15,505 nucleotides of DNA from SIG603 sp044432645 (lineage in GTDB: Bacteria > Bacillota > Clostridia > Oscillospirales > Acutalibacteraceae). The stretch lies in contig JAWXUM010000048.1 of the NCBI GenBank assembly GCA_044432645.1, forward strand, positions 1-15,505, given 5' to 3'. A model generated the notes under the pieces. The model was not told where the DNA came from. It searched no databases and saw only the letters and a list, made by a program, of their open reading frames with translations. Made by a program: the position numbers and the translations under genes. This document shows, one piece after another, positions 13,946 to 15,505 of this stretch (positions within the stretch are counted from its first letter, which is position 1; the number at the start of each line of letters is the position of its first letter).

Positions 13946-15259
13946 TTGTTAACTACACTTAAAAACGCCTGGGTAATTCCTGAACTTCGTAAAAAGATAT
14001 TGTTCACACTTATGATAGTAGTAGCTTTCAGATTAGGCTCTGTTATCCCAACTCCATTTTTGGACTCAGTTGCTTTAGAGCAACTGATGGGTAGCTTGGA
14101 CGAATCTACAGCTTTAAGCTATGTTAATATGCTTACTGGTGGTGCTTTCTCATATGCAACTATATTTGCACTTGGTATATCACCTTATATTAACTCATCT
14201 ATTATCATGAACTTGTTAACAGTTGCTATTCCTGCTTTAGAGCGTTTATCTAAAGAGGGCGAAACTGGACGCAAAAAAATCGCTATGATTACTAGATTTG
14301 CTACAGTTGGACTAGCACTTGCAATGGGTATAGGATATTTCACATATCTATCTTCTTCAGGTGTAACTTTATATTCTGAAGGACCAGCATATTGGTTCTC
14401 TGCTGTTGTAATTGTATTATCTTTTACAGCTGGTTCTGCACTAATTATGTGGATGGGTGAACAAATTAATGAAAACGGTGTTGGAAATGGTATTTCTATT
14501 ATACTTTTCTCAGGTATCGTAGCAACCCTTCCAGTTTACGGTGGTACACTTGTATCATATTTTGCAATGGGTATTCAAGACCCATCAACTTATTGGCATT
14601 ACTTTATTTTAGTACCTTTGTTTGTTATTTTATTCTTAGGCATTATTTGGCTAATTATATTTATGAACGAGTCTGAAAGAAGAATTCCAATTCAATATGC
14701 TAAAAAAATGGTTGGTAGAAAAATGTATGGTGGACAAAGTTCACATATGCCAATTAAAGTTGCAATGAGTGGTGTTATGCCAGTTATCTTTGCTTCTGCA
14801 ATTCTTTCTATTCCATCTACTATTGAGCTTTTCACAGGTTCAATTGACACAGGTTTCTGGGGCGCAGTTTTTGATGCTCTTCAAGCTGGTGGTTGGATAT
14901 ACATTATTCTATATTTCTTCCTTATTCTTATTTTTGCATATTTTTACATGTCAATTCAATACAATCCTATTGAAATGGCAAACAATTTAAGACAATCAAA
15001 CGGTACAATTCCTGGTATTCGTCCTGGTAGACCAACATCAGAATTTATCGCAAGAATACTTAATAAAGTTACTTTAATCGGTGCATTATTCCTAGCAGTT
15101 ATCGCTTTAGTTCCACTAATTTACGGTAACCTAACAGGCATGACATCACTTTCAATCGGTGGTACTTCAATTATCATCATGGTTGGTGTTGCACTTGAAA
15201 CTGTAAAACAAATCGAATCACAAATGATGATGAGAAACTATAAAGGTTTCCTTGATTAA
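13946..15259 (+). CDS. secY: Protein translocase subunit SecY
   Basis: This 437-residue integral membrane protein is the channel of the Sec translocon and partners with SecE and SecG. Ten hydrophobic segments can be drawn, at roughly residues 17-37, 66-95, 115-135, 149-170, 180-200, 216-240, 270-292, 316-336, 370-394 and 399-420. Signatures are FALGISPYINSSIIMNLL (74-91) and IIFMNESERRIPIQYAKKM (237-255). The last cytosolic loops hold IPGIRPGRPT with Arg359, the likely equivalent of a residue important for SecA-driven transport. The start is TTG at 13946, 7 nt after GAGGTG. It is the last gene visible, and the usual adk does not follow within 240 nt. Confidence 0.97.
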   Translation: MLTTLKNAWVIPELRKKILFTLMIVVAFRLGSVIPTPFLDSVALEQLMGSLDESTALSYVNMLTGGAFSYATIFALGISPYINSSIIMNLLTVAIPALERLSKEGETGRKKIAMITRFATVGLALAMGIGYFTYLSSSGVTLYSEGPAYWFSAVVIVLSFTAGSALIMWMGEQINENGVGNGISIILFSGIVATLPVYGGTLVSYFAMGIQDPSTYWHYFILVPLFVILFLGIIWLIIFMNESERRIPIQYAKKMVGRKMYGGQSSHMPIKVAMSGVMPVIFASAILSIPSTIELFTGSIDTGFWGAVFDALQAGGWIYIILYFFLILIFAYFYMSIQYNPIEMANNLRQSNGTIPGIRPGRPTSEFIARILNKVTLIGALFLAVIALVPLIYGNLTGMTSLSIGGTSIIIMVGVALETVKQIESQMMMRNYKGFLD

Positions 15260-15269
15260 GTAATAACAA

Positions 15270-15295
15270 GAGGCTCTCCAATTTTGGAGAGCCTC
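15270..15295. terminator. Perfect 12-bp hairpin after secY, no U-tract
   Basis: GAGGCTCTCCAA pairs with TTGGAGAGCCTC around a TT loop, starting 10 nt after the secY stop. Strong hairpins in this position often end operons, but neither strand has the T-run of an intrinsic terminator. It may protect the 3' end of the mRNA, or mark a Rho-dependent end. The remaining sequence up to the repeat (15296-15336) has no recognisable gene. Confidence 0.5.
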
Positions 15296-15336
15296 ACAGC
15301 TTGTCGAAAAAGGTTTTGTATTTGTGTAAAATACCG

Positions 15337-15500
15337 AAAATATATTTTTAAAATGGTAGGGGCGAGCTGTGCTCGTCCGAAATAAAGATGTTAATTTAGT
15401 GCTTTTATAAAATTAATAAAAATATTTCTCTATTTTACACAAAACAAGACAAAACTTTTTGTTTTATCCACGGACGAGCACAGCTCGCCCCTACAATGTT
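15337..15500. repeat. MITE-like or paired-REP repeat, right copy
   Basis: This copy is identical to bases 1-164 except for two substitutions. The inverted repeats are at 15356-15379 and 15471-15494, again flanked by AATG. Here the outer limits are visible: the match begins at 15337 or further left (base 15336 has no counterpart in the window) and ends at 15500. No transposase is encoded, so any mobility would depend on an enzyme elsewhere in the genome. Confidence 0.9.
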
Positions 15501-15505
15501 TGTGC

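Noticed and set aside
1..15505. The whole window as a composite transposon bounded by the two repeats
   Set aside because: The interior includes the essential S10-spc operon and no transposase. Dispersed copies of a small repeat explain the ends better.
1..15505. CRISPR arrays, tRNA or rRNA genes, prophage or defence genes
   Set aside because: No regularly spaced repeats, no tRNA cloverleaf or rRNA sequence, and no phage or defence proteins were recognised on either strand.

Overview
The window comes from a low-GC Gram-positive bacterium, most likely an anaerobic gut-type member of the Clostridia. The evidence is the AT-rich DNA, strong AGGAGG-type ribosome binding sites, frequent GTG and TTG starts, the Firmicutes S10-spc ribosomal protein gene order, a zinc-binding S14, and an oxygen-sensitive glycyl radical enzyme. 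I cannot place it to genus.

From 179 to 4272 a three-gene operon runs on the minus strand: a glycyl-radical-enzyme activase, a glycyl radical enzyme that I identify as trans-4-hydroxy-L-proline dehydratase (HypD), and a two-lobed GNAT acetyltransferase. The genes are nearly contiguous (gaps of 1 and 10 nt), behind a good sigma-A type promoter at 4303-4331. The activase installs the glycyl radical on HypD. HypD dehydrates hydroxyproline to pyrroline-5-carboxylate, which a reductase not present here would convert to proline. The role of the acetyltransferase is unknown.

From about 4412 to 15259 the plus strand carries the S10-spc operon without a missing gene: rpsJ, rplC, rplD, rplW, rplB, rpsS, rplV, rpsC, rplP, rpmC, rpsQ, rplN, rplX, rplE, rpsZ, rpsH, rplF, rplR, rpsE, rpmD, rplO, secY. 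An extended -10 promoter with an A-tract upstream drives a leader of about 325 nt. That leader contains two terminator-like hairpins and a 10-bp long-range helix, and is probably an autoregulatory ribosomal-protein leader. Three wider gaps inside the operon (rpsJ-rplC, rplW-rplB, rpsQ-rplN) each contain potential RNA structure.

Both ends of the window carry the same 164-bp repeat (1-164 and 15337-15500), two mismatches apart. It has 24-bp terminal inverted repeats that are themselves nearly palindromic, like a MITE or a paired REP element. The right copy lies directly after secY, where adk and map would normally follow. Most of the window is ordinary housekeeping sequence. The leader RNA, the repeat family and the hypD-linked acetyltransferase deserve the closest look.
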